A stretch of DNA of 64,000 nucleotides from Bartonella kosoyi (GTDB lineage Bacteria > Pseudomonadota > Alphaproteobacteria > Rhizobiales > Rhizobiaceae), in contig NZ_CP031843.2 in assembly GCF_003606325.2 (NCBI RefSeq), positions 2,115,001-2,179,000 on the forward strand, in the 5' to 3' direction. The position numbers and the translations under genes were made by a program. The notes beneath the pieces are model-generated. The model was not told the DNA's origin. It saw nothing but the letters and a program-made list of their open reading frames with translations, and did not search any database. Position 1 is the stretch's first letter. Every line of letters starts with the position of its first letter. Below, piece by piece: positions 37,300 through 47,571 of the stretch.

Positions 37300-37924
37300 T
37301 CAACACATCAGACAAAAGCCCCAATACACCTCCAAAGGCTATACAACGCCTAAATCCCCCCACGCTCTTGAACGTTCACTTCATTTTCACAGAACCACAT
37401 TTTTACGCTTTTACAGAATTAAGCCAAATGCAACGTCCAAACCAACCACCCCACACTGCTCTATAAACAACAGTGTGTGCATAAATAATCTAAATGCTTT
37501 CCTAGCAGATTTTCACCATTGTCCACTCAAGCAGAGCAGCAGACCGTAAGAACCCCTAACACCAACGGTGTTATGGTATAAGAGGATTATCGCCCCTCCT
37601 CTTCGCCCTCCAATCCTCTCCACCCCTCAACACATCAGACAAAAGCCCCAATACACCTCCAAAGGCTATACAACGCCTAAATCCCCCCACGCTCTTGAAC
37701 GTTCACTTCATTTTCACAGAACCACATTTTTACGCTTTTACAGAATTAAGCCAAATGCAACGTCCAAACCAACCACCCCACACTGCTCTATAAACAACAG
37801 TGTGTGCATAAATAATCTAAATGCTTTCCTAGCAGATTTTCACCATTGTCCACTCAAGCAGAGCAGCAGACCGTAAGAACCCCTAACACCAACGGTGTTA
37901 TGGTATAAGAGGATTATCGCCCCT
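37300..37924. repeat. Tandem ~327-bp repeat (two copies)
   Basis: Copies at about 37300-37594 and 37627-37924, almost identical, period ~327 bp. Each contains CTCCAAAGGCTATACAACGC, CACATTTTTACGCTTTTACA, ACTGCTCTATAAACAACAGT and ends AACACCAACGGTGTTATGGT. A third, partial copy is at 35690-35850. The unit includes the TTTACG-type dispersed motif. No coding function seen. Confidence 0.9.
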
Positions 37925-37949
37925 TCTATCCCGTGGAATTTCCCCCGAC

Positions 37950-40529
37950 TTATGTTTCCGGTAAAAACGCTAATCGATCACCTTGTTTTGTCACTGTCAC
38001 CGCTGTTTCGTCTTGTATTTCTCCAAACAAGATTTTTTCTGCGAGAGGATCTTGAATTTCCTTTTGGATAATCCGTTTAAGGGGGCGTGCCCCATAAAGG
38101 GGATCATAGCCTTTATCGGCAAGGAATTGTCGTACTTCTGGTTTGATCTGCAAGGTTATGTTGCGTTCATTGAGCAAATTTTGCAAATGTTGTATCTGAA
38201 TATCAACAATCGCCTCCATATCTTTGCGTTGCAACCGCTGAAAAAGAATAATCTCATCAATACGATTTAAAAACTCCGGACGGAAAGCAGCTTTTACAAC
38301 ATTCATCACATCGTCTTTTGCTTGATCAACCGTTTGTCCTTCCGGCAAAGCGGTTAAAAATTCAGCACCAAGATTGGAAGTCATAATCAACAAAGTATTA
38401 CGAAAATCGACTGTTCTTCCTTGACTATCGGTCAAGCGCCCTTCATCCAACACTTGCAGCAGCAGATTAAAGATATCCGGATGCGCCTTTTCAATTTCAT
38501 CAAAGAGAATAACTTGATAAGGTCTTCTTCGTACAGCCTCTGTCAGCACGCCCCCTTCTTCATATCCGACGTATCCTGGAGGTGCTCCGATCAAGCGTGC
38601 TCCTGCATGCTTTTCCATATATTCCGACATATCAATACGCAACATGGCATTGGGATCTTGAAAAAGAAACGCTGCCAAAGCTTTGGTGAGTTCTGTTTTT
38701 CCCACACCGGTAGGTCCCAAAAACATGAAAGAACCCAGAGGACGATTGGGATCTTGCAGCCCTGCCCGCGCCCGCCGTACAGCCCGCGCAACAGCTTGAA
38801 CCGCTTCACTCTGTCCCACAACACGGGTAGCAATTTCATCTTCCATGCGCAAGAGCGCTTCGCGTTCTGCTTCCAACATCCGATCAACAGGAATACCGGT
38901 CCAGCGTGAAACAATCCGGGCAATATGTTCAGCGGTCACCGTTTCTTCAACGAGATGATTTTGCTGGTCATCATTTTCGGCTAAAGTTAATTGTTTTTCG
39001 AGTTCTGGAATAACACTATAAGCCAATTCCCCAGCGCGTTGGAATTGTCCATCCCGCTGTGCAATAGCCAAAGCATTGCGCGCTTCTTCGAGTTGTTTTT
39101 TCAAATCAGCCGCATGCCCTAATTTTTGTTTTTCAGCCTGCCAAGCCGTTGTCATTTCCGCAGATTGTTGTTCCAATATTTTGAGTTCTTCCTGCACATT
39201 TTTCAAACGCTCTTTAGCTGTAGGTTCAACATCTGTCTTCAAGGCTTCCCGTTCGATTTTCAACTGTAAAATGCGCCGATCGAGAGCATCTAATTCTTCA
39301 GGCTTTGAATCAACCTGCATACGCAAGCGTGCAGCGGCTTCATCGATCAGATCAATCGCTTTATCGGGCAAGAACCGATCGGTAATATAACGAGAAGAAA
39401 GTCGTGCAGCGGCAATTAAAGCACTGTCTGCCAAGCGCACTTTGTGGTGCTGTTCATATTTTTCTTTAATACCGCGCAAAATAGAAATGGTATCTTCTAA
39501 AGAGGGCTCAGGTACGAAGACCGGTTGGAAACGTCTAGCAAGAGCAGCATCTTTTTCGACATATTTTCGATATTCATCGAGGGTTGTTGCGCCCACACAA
39601 TGGAGTTCTCCACGGGCAAGAGCCGGCTTTAACAAGTTGGAAGCATCCATCGGACCATCAGATTTTCCAGCCCCCACGAGGTTATGCAATTCATCAATAA
39701 AGAGAATAATCTGCCCATTTTCGGCTTGCACTTCCGCTAGAACAGCTTTAAGGCGTTCTTCAAATTCCCCGCGATATTTTGCGCCCGCAATAAGCGCGCC
39801 CATATCGAGCGCATAGAGTTGTTTATCGCGCAAAGTTTCTGGAACATCGCCATTGATAATACGCAGTGCCAACCCTTCGACAATAGCGGTTTTTCCCACA
39901 CCGGGTTCACCGATCAGCACAGGATTATTTTTCGTCCGCCGTGAGAGTACCTGAATGGTGCGACGAATTTCTTCTTCTCGCCCGATGACAGGGTCGAGTT
40001 TTCCCTCGCGTGCATCTTTTGTGAGATCACGAGCATATTTTTGCAAGGCATCATATTGGCCCTCAGCATGGGGGCTTGTCGCTGTTTTTCCTTTGCGCAG
40101 ATCATTAATTGCCTGATTAAGGGCTTGCGGGGTTAACCCAGCCTTTGTGAGAATATCAGCTGTTTTTGCGGACTTTTCCATCAACAGCGCTTGCAACATG
40201 CGCTCCACGGTCACAAATTGATCACCGGCTTTTTGTGCGATCTCCTCCGCGGCTGCGAAGACTTTTGCCACCGGCTGCGAGAGATAGAGCTGTCCATTTC
40301 CCCCTTGCACTTTTGGCAAAGCTTCGAGCGCTTCTTTAAGCGCCTTTTGAATAAGCTTCAGATCTCCCCCTGCTTTTTGGATCAGCGATGCAGCCAATCC
40401 TTGCGGATCATCTAACAAGACTTTCAAGAAATGTTCCGGCATAAACTGCTGATGATCAGAAGCCAGAGCATTATTTTGTGCTGATTGTAAAAACCCCTGC
40501 ACGCGTTCGCTATATTTTTCCAAGTGCAT
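37950..40529 (-). CDS. clpB: ClpB disaggregase
   Basis: An 859-residue AAA+ chaperone. ATG 40529 ([18 protein letters not shown]) has AAAGGA upstream and matches family N-termini; seven extra codons are open upstream. Domains: Clp_N (1-145), NBD1 with Walker [15 protein letters not shown] and Walker [15 protein letters not shown], the coiled-coil middle domain (~400-525), NBD2 with [14 protein letters not shown] and [16 protein letters not shown], and the C-terminal D2-small domain. With DnaK it resolves heat-induced aggregates. Full length and intact. It stands alone among repeats; no sigma-32 promoter was identified with certainty. Confidence 0.97.
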   Translation of the reverse strand: MHLEKYSERVQGFLQSAQNNALASDHQQFMPEHFLKVLLDDPQGLAASLIQKAGGDLKLIQKALKEALEALPKVQGGNGQLYLSQPVAKVFAAAEEIAQKAGDQFVTVERMLQALLMEKSAKTADILTKAGLTPQALNQAINDLRKGKTATSPHAEGQYDALQKYARDLTKDAREGKLDPVIGREEEIRRTIQVLSRRTKNNPVLIGEPGVGKTAIVEGLALRIINGDVPETLRDKQLYALDMGALIAGAKYRGEFEERLKAVLAEVQAENGQIILFIDELHNLVGAGKSDGPMDASNLLKPALARGELHCVGATTLDEYRKYVEKDAALARRFQPVFVPEPSLEDTISILRGIKEKYEQHHKVRLADSALIAAARLSSRYITDRFLPDKAIDLIDEAAARLRMQVDSKPEELDALDRRILQLKIEREALKTDVEPTAKERLKNVQEELKILEQQSAEMTTAWQAEKQKLGHAADLKKQLEEARNALAIAQRDGQFQRAGELAYSVIPELEKQLTLAENDDQQNHLVEETVTAEHIARIVSRWTGIPVDRMLEAEREALLRMEDEIATRVVGQSEAVQAVARAVRRARAGLQDPNRPLGSFMFLGPTGVGKTELTKALAAFLFQDPNAMLRIDMSEYMEKHAGARLIGAPPGYVGYEEGGVLTEAVRRRPYQVILFDEIEKAHPDIFNLLLQVLDEGRLTDSQGRTVDFRNTLLIMTSNLGAEFLTALPEGQTVDQAKDDVMNVVKAAFRPEFLNRIDEIILFQRLQRKDMEAIVDIQIQHLQNLLNERNITLQIKPEVRQFLADKGYDPLYGARPLKRIIQKEIQDPLAEKILFGEIQDETAVTVTKQGDRLAFLPET

Positions 40530-40572
40530 TTTTTTCCTTTCTTGAGGCAACCCTTTAAGCCTGACTTCTTAG

Positions 40573-40767
40573 TCATCGCCACGGCCCTTTTTCTCTCTCA
40601 AAACACCTACCAAAAGCTCTCCCCAGCATGTCATAAAGACCGCCCCACCACACGAACACCAGAAACGTTGAAGCATGAAGAACTGTCGTGTTAAAATGAA
40701 TATGGGTTGTGATCCAAACGAGTGCAAGAGCAAAACATGAAAGAAAAAACAAGAACAAGAAACGCAT
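40573..40767 (-). CDS. Small two-pass membrane protein upstream of clpB
   Basis: 64 residues from ATG 40767, which has GAGG eight bases upstream. Two hydrophobic segments (about 2-22 and 30-50) and a basic tail (FGRCFEREKGPWR). The frame is open further upstream but without a ribosome site. Located 43 bp ahead of clpB on the same strand. Unknown family; could be a chance hydrophobic ORF. Confidence 0.35.
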   Translation of the reverse strand: MRFLFLFFLSCFALALVWITTHIHFNTTVLHASTFLVFVWWGGLYDMLGRAFGRCFEREKGPWR

Positions 40768-41489
40768 GCGAAAAACCTCATAGAACCAGAAGATAGAGCA
40801 CCAAGATTTTGCAAAAAAGCTCTCCCAAAAGTGGCTCTCATCCCTTGCGACAAATTGCCCATCGCCCAAGACACTCAGAAGAGCACCTTTAAGAAGAACA
40901 TGAAAGCCGCCGCCTCTCAAAAATTGACTTTACCCCGCCATACGTGCCCCTCTTCCCTCAACACACCCCGAATATTCAATTGTTCTCACCTTCCCTCCAT
41001 CAACACCCCAATACGTGCGCGCCCTTCTCCATCCCAACTTACCCTCCATTCATAAGATCTTCACTCCCCAAGCCTCTCTCCCCATTCCACACTATGGCAA
41101 AAAAACCAAACCACACCCTAAAACCTCCACAGCTTAAACGCCCCTTTCTTTTTTACAGATACACGCCTTTACGCTTTCCCCATTTTTACTCAAAAGCAGC
41201 CAACCAAAGCGGCACACTCCTGCGTTTCTCAATACACAGCCACTTTGTAAACAACACAAACAATTTAGCAACGCTCCTATCTTGAGATCACCGCCCTTGG
41301 GGGGGGCGGTGCGACAAAAGGTGCAACAAGCAAGCTCCACAATCCACGCAGACAAAAAAGAATCTTAAATGTATAAAGCGATAGAACTGATATCACCACA
41401 CTTCAAAGATTAGTGTTTTACACTATGGTAGGATCATGAGCGCACTGTCTTTTTTTTAAAAAAGAAACGACATGGAGATCTCAAATCGC
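40768..41489. other. C-rich spacer with repeat motifs
   Basis: No supported gene. Contains one TTTACAGATACACG...TTTACGC motif (about 41151-41185), a GC hairpin near 41290-41310 and one copy of the GTGTTTTA...GGTAGGAT short repeat near 41403-41432. Confidence 0.5.
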
Positions 41490-42725
41490 TCAATGATCGT
41501 CCTCTCCTGTCGTATCAGAGGGTGTTAACGTTTTACTTTTTTTAATTTTTATAACACCAGTCATTCCAGTAAGAATGATAAAGGCAGACATCGTTAAAAA
41601 AGAGCTCATTAATCCGACGAGAGCAAAAAGCCCAGCAATAAGGCCAGACGCAGCTTCAGCAGAGTTTGCTAGAGTTGAAAAGGTTCCAAAACTCTTACCA
41701 AAATCTTCACGACGAGAATATAATTGAAGCGCTGAGACTAAACTAATATCCACAAATGCACCCGTAAATCCTAAAACAAAAGCGAACACGAGAAGGAGTT
41801 TGAAAGAAAGGACTACCACTAAAGGCATAACAAATAAAACGCTCCCATAAAGAAGCCAAAAGACCATAAGCTTTAATGATGTAACCTTGGATATAATTTT
41901 ATGATAGAATACACCACCGATAATCGTTCCCACAGCCATGAGAGAAAAAAGTGAACTCACAAAGCTTTCTTCTCCCCCCACAGACAGAACAAAAGCTGGA
42001 ATTAAAAATCTTAAAATTGCCCCCGTAAAGAGAATAGCAACCGACGATCCAATAAGCGTAATCAATAAGTTATTATTTTCAGTATAAATAGCTTTAAGAT
42101 AAGAAGTGGTTTCGCGATAAATTTTTATAAAATTGAATGATTGAGTCTCACTTGCATTTAAACTCATGAGATTCAATAACAGGATAATAGAGATAAAGTA
42201 GGTAAAAAAATCAAAAATGAGGACGGTGGATTTATTGGCTAAAAACAGCAGGAGGGAACAAACTAAAGGACCAATGACGGCGGCAATTTCATTGATAATT
42301 TGTGCAAGACTATTTGCTTTAGTCAGATCCTTTCTTGCAAACATTTTCAGGATAGCAGCTTGAAAGCTTGGTTGAAAAATACTTCTTCCAATTGTTGTAC
42401 CTATTGCTGCCAAAATAAGCACAATAATATGAGCCGTCCCTGTTATCGTGGTTATCCAAACGAATAATGAGGCAAATAATCTCACCACTTCACTGCAGAT
42501 CATATTTTTCTTCAAAGAAAAATTATCTGCGAACCAACCGCCTATAGGTCCAAAAAAGAGAAAAGGGATAAATCGAAAAAAATACACAAGACCGATCAAA
42601 AAGGCATTATCTGTGACTTCTAAGACAAGTAAAACGAAAACGACTTCATAAGCATAATCACCAACTTTAGAAATAAACAGAGAAGAAAAAAGAGCGAAGG
42701 GACTCTTTTTAAAAAATAACTTCAT
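41490..42725 (-). CDS. MFS transporter (MFS_3-like)
   Basis: A 411-residue membrane protein from ATG 42725 (GGGTG leader). Twelve membrane segments are evident; FFGPIGGWFADNFSLKKN between TM2 and TM3 is the MFS signature loop, and ANSLAQIINEIAAVIGPLVC fits TM5. It resembles the enterobactin-exporter/MFS_3 group of drug and siderophore exporters. Substrate unknown. Its AT-rich, Ile/Phe-rich composition and place between repeats and trp modules suggest horizontal acquisition. The next MFS gene (43824-45035) is on the same strand but a Brt-trp module on the other strand lies between. Confidence 0.88.
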   Translation of the reverse strand: MKLFFKKSPFALFSSLFISKVGDYAYEVVFVLLVLEVTDNAFLIGLVYFFRFIPFLFFGPIGGWFADNFSLKKNMICSEVVRLFASLFVWITTITGTAHIIVLILAAIGTTIGRSIFQPSFQAAILKMFARKDLTKANSLAQIINEIAAVIGPLVCSLLLFLANKSTVLIFDFFTYFISIILLLNLMSLNASETQSFNFIKIYRETTSYLKAIYTENNNLLITLIGSSVAILFTGAILRFLIPAFVLSVGGEESFVSSLFSLMAVGTIIGGVFYHKIISKVTSLKLMVFWLLYGSVLFVMPLVVVLSFKLLLVFAFVLGFTGAFVDISLVSALQLYSRREDFGKSFGTFSTLANSAEAASGLIAGLFALVGLMSSFLTMSAFIILTGMTGVIKIKKSKTLTPSDTTGEDDH

Positions 42726-42980
42726 ATCACCCACCCGATATTAAACTTTTTTACAGTTAAAGTCCCCCGCCCTTTCATACAATTGATGATATGAACTTCA
42801 AAGGAACGCCCAATTCGTTGTCAAAATATCTCCGCTAAGTATTCCATACCCTAATATCGATCTCAAAGAACATTTTTTCACAAAAAAAGAGGATAATTCT
42901 TGAGTTCCAAAAAATATTTTCACCTTCCCAATATCTTCATTTTTCTTGCCAATCTTCTGAAATTCCTTTATTACTTAAAA

Positions 42981-43190
42981 GATATTTTGATCGTCTACGC
43001 ACCGATCAAGAGGGAACTAAAAGCCCTAAACCCTAGCGTATAGTTGAACCCACTCTTGTGGGTGTCCCGGGATTCCGGGAGATTTTGCTATGTCCAGGTG
43101 CTTGACCGCACTAAAAGCAAAAAGCTGACTAGGGTTCAGTACTTTTAGACTCCCGGAATACCCATGCGAGGGCGCTCGCAACCGGAGGGG
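42981..43190 (+). ncRNA. Brt RNA 3
   Basis: Promoter TTGCCA (42946-42951), 17 bases, TATTAC (42969-42974). 5' hairpin TTGATCG/CGATCAA perfect. P1 CTAAAAG (43017-43023) with CTTTTAG (43142-43148); P2 AACCCTAG (43029-43036) with CTAGGGTT (43129-43136); apical hairpin CCCAC/GTGGG replaces CCCGC/GCGGG of Brt1-2. Ribosome site GGAGGGG at 43184-43190 in the 3' hairpin. Confidence 0.88.
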
Positions 43191-43197
43191 AAACAAA

Positions 43198-43587
43198 GTG
43201 CAAACCAAAAATTCACAGTTTCAAACCAAAAACCCACATTTTATTGATATTGCGATTGGCAAAAGAATTCGTCAAAGACGCATGGCCATGGGGCTTACTC
43301 AAAAGGCATTAGGGAATTCTTTAGGGGTGAGTTTCCAACAAATTCAAAAATATGAAAAAGGTTTAAACCGTGTAAGCGCAAGCTGTTTACTAGAAATCGC
43401 TACACAACTACAAGTTCCAATAAGCTTTTTTTATGCGGATCTTTTAACAAAGGATATTGTCTCAAAAGACCATCACGCACACCCTGATCAATACATCTAT
43501 AGCGCACAAGAATTTTCCCTTTTAAAAAACTTTAGAGAGCTTACCCGCAAAAAACAGCAAGCGATTTGGTGTCTAATCTCTGACTAG
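43198..43587 (+). CDS. Trp3 XRE-family HTH regulator
   Basis: 129 residues from GTG 43198. XRE-type HTH (IGKRIRQRRMAMGLTQKALG, VSFQQIQKYEKGLNRVSASC), linker VPISFFYADLLTKDIVSKDH and C-terminus NFRELTRKKQQAIWCLISD. It represents the second trp subtype, shared with Trp4-7; Trp3 and Trp5 differ by essentially one residue (G versus E in MAM-G/E-LTQ). Expression is expected to depend on the Brt3 leader. Confidence 0.9.
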   Translation: MQTKNSQFQTKNPHFIDIAIGKRIRQRRMAMGLTQKALGNSLGVSFQQIQKYEKGLNRVSASCLLEIATQLQVPISFFYADLLTKDIVSKDHHAHPDQYIYSAQEFSLLKNFRELTRKKQQAIWCLISD

Positions 43588-43823
43588 ACCAAAGTGCACA
43601 GAAACATTCTTCGCGCATCTCCCCCTAAAATATAAGATTCAGATCAAGCCCCCTCAAAGGACAAAGGACCGTATTTCAAAAAACTTACCAAACAAGCCGT
43701 CCCTTAAATATTCAACATGACATGCGCACAAAAACACCTAAATTGTAAATCTATTCTCCAATACCAACCTCACAGAACGGTGTTTTAGGGCATGATAAGA
43801 TACTTGTTTCATTGATGAGTAAA

Positions 43824-45035
43824 TCATTTAGAAGAAACAATTGATAAAGAACTGTTTACCAATATTCTGATCCCCAATAAACAGAATAATCCCATCATTC
43901 CAGAAAGAAGGAATAACTTCCCCGAAGAAGTGTGATCTAAAACAAAGGCTCCAATAAACGGCGCCACCAACATCGCTAAATTTTGTATAGACTGCACCCA
44001 TCCAGAAGCGACCCCAATTTGTTCATTAAAATTGGTTACCAGATAAACGTTAGAAGATATGGAAAAGTAAGCACTGACCATTCCAATGAGGAAAAAACAG
44101 AGCAACAAAGTTTCAATATGGAGTAAGTCTAAGTAAAAAAAGCACACGGAGATCATGACAAAACACACCATTGTTAACATCGCTGGCATTAACAACTCCG
44201 ATATTTTGCCTGTAAGGGGTCTATGTTTTGATTTTTTCACACTCCAAAACCCATATAGAAAATTACCAATCGCCGAAGCAGATACCAGCATCCCAAGTGC
44301 CTGTTTATTCATCTTCATTGCCTTAAGAATGACCGGCAACTGATTATTCACCATAAAAACCATGGCAAAATAAATGAACATCACCCCCACATAGGCATAC
44401 CAATTTATCCCATAAAGGCTCTGTTGTGATGTCTTACTATTTGCTTTTTTTATCATTGACATTGAGACAGGCTGCGAACCAATACTACAAAACACCATAA
44501 AACCTAGCAATGTCAAAAATCCAGAAAACAATAAAGTATAGGTGTCTGACCAAAGTGCAGAGAGCGTACTGCCCAAAGCAGGTCCGATCATTTTTGCCGC
44601 GCTATTGATCATGTTCAAAACAGAATAGTAACGGCTCCGTTCGCATTCAGGGACAGAATTTGCACTAAGAACGGAAATTGCAGGCATAGCGACACTATTG
44701 AATATCGCTCGAATGACTGCCAATACAATAAATCCTTGCAGAGTAGTCGCCATCAATAAAGCGACAGTACACAGCGCGCGCAACAGCAGTGACGCCCGCA
44801 ACCAATGTATCATATACTTGCTACTAACAAGCATTCCAATTGGCTTAGACAGAATAATTCCAGGGAATAATGTTGCAGCCCCAATAAAAGCGACATCATA
44901 TTGATCTGCTTTCCAATAGAACACGGATACGGTCAAAATTACAATGTAATCAATCCATCCCCCAAATGACACGATGCCATCTCCCAGCAAAATCACCCGC
45001 AAGCGATTTTTTGTTGCCGCATTTACTTGCACCAA
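43824..45035 (-). CDS. MFS transporter
   Basis: A 403-residue, 12-segment membrane protein. MFS hallmarks: GWIDYIVILTVSVFYW (TM1), GIILSKPIGMLVSSKYMIHW (TM2-3 loop with a diverged signature), RSRYYSVLNMINSAAKMIGP (TM5 region) and a central charged loop near residue 195. Probably an exporter of a small molecule; substrate unknown. It is preceded by a small ORF that overlaps its start by 13 bases, so translation is likely coupled. Confidence 0.87.
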   Translation of the reverse strand: MVQVNAATKNRLRVILLGDGIVSFGGWIDYIVILTVSVFYWKADQYDVAFIGAATLFPGIILSKPIGMLVSSKYMIHWLRASLLLRALCTVALLMATTLQGFIVLAVIRAIFNSVAMPAISVLSANSVPECERSRYYSVLNMINSAAKMIGPALGSTLSALWSDTYTLLFSGFLTLLGFMVFCSIGSQPVSMSMIKKANSKTSQQSLYGINWYAYVGVMFIYFAMVFMVNNQLPVILKAMKMNKQALGMLVSASAIGNFLYGFWSVKKSKHRPLTGKISELLMPAMLTMVCFVMISVCFFYLDLLHIETLLLCFFLIGMVSAYFSISSNVYLVTNFNEQIGVASGWVQSIQNLAMLVAPFIGAFVLDHTSSGKLFLLSGMMGLFCLLGIRILVNSSLSIVSSK

Positions 45036-45211
45036 AATACGACTCCTGCTTTTTCATCAGCAAAGCTGATAGGATTTTTGCTTCTTTCTTGCGCCCTAAA
45101 GGCATCAATGACTGTCCTGCAACCCGGCAATTTATAATCGTCAATAATAACAAAACCAGCAGTGACCATTGCAGTGCAAAGCAGCAATGCGGTTATCATG
45201 ATGTTGCTCAT
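45023..45211 (-). CDS. Small exported protein coupled to MFS transporter
   Basis: 62 residues from ATG 45211 (GGTGGGAAA leader); the frame is open to 45259 without a better site. A hydrophobic N-terminus (NIMITALLLCTAMVTAGFVI) acts as signal or anchor; the remainder is DDYKLPGCRTVIDAFRAQER and ADEKAGVVFWCK, with two cysteines 35 residues apart. The last 13 bases overlap the MFS start. Family not recognised. The pairing with a transporter could mean a peptide substrate or accessory subunit, but this is inference from position only. Confidence 0.5.
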   Translation of the reverse strand: MSNIMITALLLCTAMVTAGFVIIDDYKLPGCRTVIDAFRAQERSKNPISFADEKAGVVFWCK

Positions 45212-45570
45212 AGATTTCCCACCCCATTTGTCTTTCAGTTTGAGGAGGTTTAAGCACAATTTAAAAATTCTGCCATACTACCAATTTTTCACAACCAATG
45301 ATGCCAAGATATCATGGTGCCATAAATACAATGGACCTTAGATTACCATACCAGAGTGGATAGATTCCGCTGTAACTATTTGAATGGTTTAAGACATTTC
45401 CGATGAAAATTCCCCGCTCTTTTAGTGTCTACTGTAGTCAGTAGGCATCTATTATATCTTCCCTACCTCTTTAGCAAGAGATAGTTGTGGAATGATACAC
45501 TCCCTTGCAGTTTTATAGTAATTTTTTCATTTTTCTTGCCAACCTTCTAAGATTCCTTTATTAATGAGCA

Positions 45571-45781
45571 CGTGTTTTTGATCGTCCACGCAACGGTCAA
45601 ATAGGGATCTAAAAGCCCGAAAGCTTAATACATAAATTTATCCCGCTTTGCGGGTATCCCGGGATTCCGGGAGATTTTGCTATGTCCAGGTGCTCGACCG
45701 CACTAAAAGCAAAATGCTGACTAGGGTTCAGTACTTGTTACTCCCGGAATACCAATGCGAGGGCGCTCGCAACCGGAGGGG
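45571..45781 (+). ncRNA. Brt RNA 4, chimeric with unpaired stems
   Basis: Promoter TTGCCA (45536-45541), 17 bases, TATTAA (45559-45564). The conserved hairpins and the 3' ribosome-site hairpin are present. The P1 strands are CTAAAAG (45609-45615) and CTTGTTA (45734-45740), which do not pair, and the P2 strands (AGCTTAA and CTAGGGTT) do not pair either. The 3' half matches Brt3 in P2 and Brt6 in P1. This copy seems to be a recombinant of different Brt halves. Confidence 0.8.
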
Positions 45782-45788
45782 AAGCAAA

Positions 45789-46178
45789 GTGCAAGCTAAA
45801 AATTCACAGTTTCAAACCAAAAACCCACATTTTATTGATGTTTCAATCGGCAAAAGAATTCGTCAAAGACGCATGGCCATGGGGCTTACTCAAAAGGCAT
45901 TAGGGAATTCTTTAGGGGTGAGTTTCCAACAAATTCAAAAATATGAAAAAGGTTTAAACCGTGTAAGCGCAAGCTGTTTACTAGAAATCGCTACACAACT
46001 ACAAGTTCCAATAAGCTTTTTTTATGCGGATCTTTTAACAAAGGATATTGTCTCAAAAGACCATCACGCACACCCTGATCAATACATCTATAGCGCACAA
46101 GAATTTTCCCTTTTAAAAAACTTTAGAGAGCTTACCCGCAAAAAACAGCAAGCGATTTGGTGTCTAATCTCTGATTAG
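45789..46178 (+). CDS. Trp4 XRE-family HTH regulator
   Basis: 129 residues from GTG 45789, nearly identical to Trp3 (start VQAKNSQF instead of VQTKNSQF; FIDVSIGKRI instead of FIDIAIGKRI). HTH and C-terminal motifs as in Trp3. A longer frame runs back through the Brt, but the GTG with the GGAGGGG site is the start shared by all copies. Because Brt4 cannot form its stems, this gene may be expressed differently from its sisters. Confidence 0.88.
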   Translation: MQAKNSQFQTKNPHFIDVSIGKRIRQRRMAMGLTQKALGNSLGVSFQQIQKYEKGLNRVSASCLLEIATQLQVPISFFYADLLTKDIVSKDHHAHPDQYIYSAQEFSLLKNFRELTRKKQQAIWCLISD

Positions 46179-46367
46179 ACCAAAGTGCACAGAAACATTC
46201 TTCGCGCATCTCCCTCCCCCAGCTTAAAATTCCCATCCCCCACAAAGAGCAGTGTTTTAGGGCATGATAGGATAAATTTATCATAGAAGAGAAAAATGCG
46301 CTAAGCTTAAAAAGTAAGCCCCATTATTCCTATAACAATGACACCATCACGATCTTAACTGAAAAGG

Positions 46368-46766
46368 TTAAGAAAGGAGTCTTGCTGAGAGCCCATTTTG
46401 CGTTAGCAGGTCTATTGCTAATTTATCAAATGAAACAAAGGTTTCACCGCCTAGCCAATGTCCCTCATAAGATATAATTCCATCAGCAAAATCTCCACCA
46501 GCCTCAAGCATAGCAAGCCCTGCTTCAACAGCTGGTCGATTCATGACAACATTACGCGTTGCAAGAAGATTACGAACCATCAAAGCAATCTCTTCTTTTG
46601 ATAATTTTGCCCCGCGGCGGAGTATCCAAATAAGTTCACAAAGACAAGGCAAAGAAATAGCGATGAGAGAAGCTTCTCTTAAGATCTTACTTGCTATTTC
46701 ACCTTGCTTTTTATCATCTTGTAAAACAGCGCGGGCTAAAACATTTGTATCTACAGAAATCCTCAC
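46368..46766 (-). CDS. vapC: VapC-type PIN-domain toxin
   Basis: 132 residues from GTG 46766, which overlaps the antitoxin stop in GTGA; a start 15 bases upstream is possible. PIN-domain acidic residues are visible: D in ISVDTNVLARA, E in LCELIWILRR, D in GGDFADGIIS and D in VSFDKLAID. VapC toxins are Mg-dependent endoribonucleases, often cutting tRNA or rRNA. All catalytic positions are present, so it should be active. Forms an operon with the AbrB-type antitoxin upstream. Confidence 0.88.
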   Translation of the reverse strand: MRISVDTNVLARAVLQDDKKQGEIASKILREASLIAISLPCLCELIWILRRGAKLSKEEIALMVRNLLATRNVVMNRPAVEAGLAMLEAGGDFADGIISYEGHWLGGETFVSFDKLAIDLLTQNGLSARLLS

Positions 46767-47014
46767 TTTTTCCCCGCCCAACCAGAGGCAGCAATTTCGT
46801 TCATTTCTTCGACAGTCAGTGTTTTTTTAACTTTTCCGGCAAATCGTCCAATAAAGCTATCAATTGTGCTTGTAGGCTGTGCTGCTTTTATACGAAGTTC
46901 ACCACCTGGTAACTTATCAAAGTTGATGCGCTCTCCTGGTTTAACACCAAGGTGCTGGAGTAAATCCCGCTTCAGCGTCACTTGTCCTTTTGCTGTAACA
47001 GTTAGTGAAGGCAT
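46763..47014 (-). CDS. vapB: AbrB/SpoVT-type antitoxin
   Basis: 83 residues. The N-terminal swapped-hairpin AbrB fold is visible: LTVTAKGQVTLKRDLLQHLG, VKPGERINFDKLPGGELRI. The C-terminal tail (DSFIGRFAGKVKKTLTVEEM, NEIAASGWAGKK) would wrap the VapC toxin. ATG 47014 follows AGAGGA. Overlaps vapC by 4 bases. It binds its own promoter in related systems; the region 47015-47075 is AT-rich but no clean operator was defined. Confidence 0.88.
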   Translation of the reverse strand: MPSLTVTAKGQVTLKRDLLQHLGVKPGERINFDKLPGGELRIKAAQPTSTIDSFIGRFAGKVKKTLTVEEMNEIAASGWAGKK

Positions 47015-47536
47015 AGAAAAATCCTCTTAATATAAATATCGTTATTCAGTATATATATAAAAAATAATGAAAAATTCAATTACTTTTTAAAATTACCAAA
47101 GCACTATAGGGCAGATCCTGAACATGAGGAATTGTAAGATATATTCGTTTTCATACCGGCAATATCTGATTACACCCGAAAAATAGGAGACCTTGAACTC
47201 CTTCCTGCATTAAACAACGGTGCTTTATGGCATAGGAGAATGTGTAGAATTGAAGATGATCATGTTTCATCTATCCACTAACACAAATGCGATCAATAGG
47301 AAAAGCTTTTAAAGCAGAAAAACACGCACCATTGAAAAAAAATGATGAGGCCGTAGGTTTTACGCATCCTCCACCTTTTTCTTAAAACAGCAAAGGAACG
47401 CCCAATTCGTTGTCAAAATATCCTCGCTAAGTATTCCATACCCTAATATCGATCTCAAAGAACATTTTTTCACAAAAAAAGAGATAATTCTTGAGTTCCA
47501 AAAAATATTTTCACCTTTCCAGTATCTTCATTTTTC
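47015..47536. other. Spacer: promoter side of vapBC and upstream arm of a duplicated block
   Basis: No gene. 47395-47536 is nearly identical to 42802-42945, the sequence ahead of Brt3, so the duplicated block containing a Brt-trp module starts here. One copy of the CGGTGCTTTATGGCAT short repeat occurs near 47217. Confidence 0.6.
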
Positions 47537-47571
47537 TTGCCAATCTTCTGAAATTGCCTTATTACTTAAAA

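Noticed and set aside
45648-45788. N-terminal extension of Trp4 (and similar upstream frames for Trp6 and Trp7)
   Set aside because: The frames run through the structured Brt RNA; the GTG with GGAGGGG is the start shared by all intact copies. Only the Brt6 case is kept as a finding because its internal AUG is in frame.
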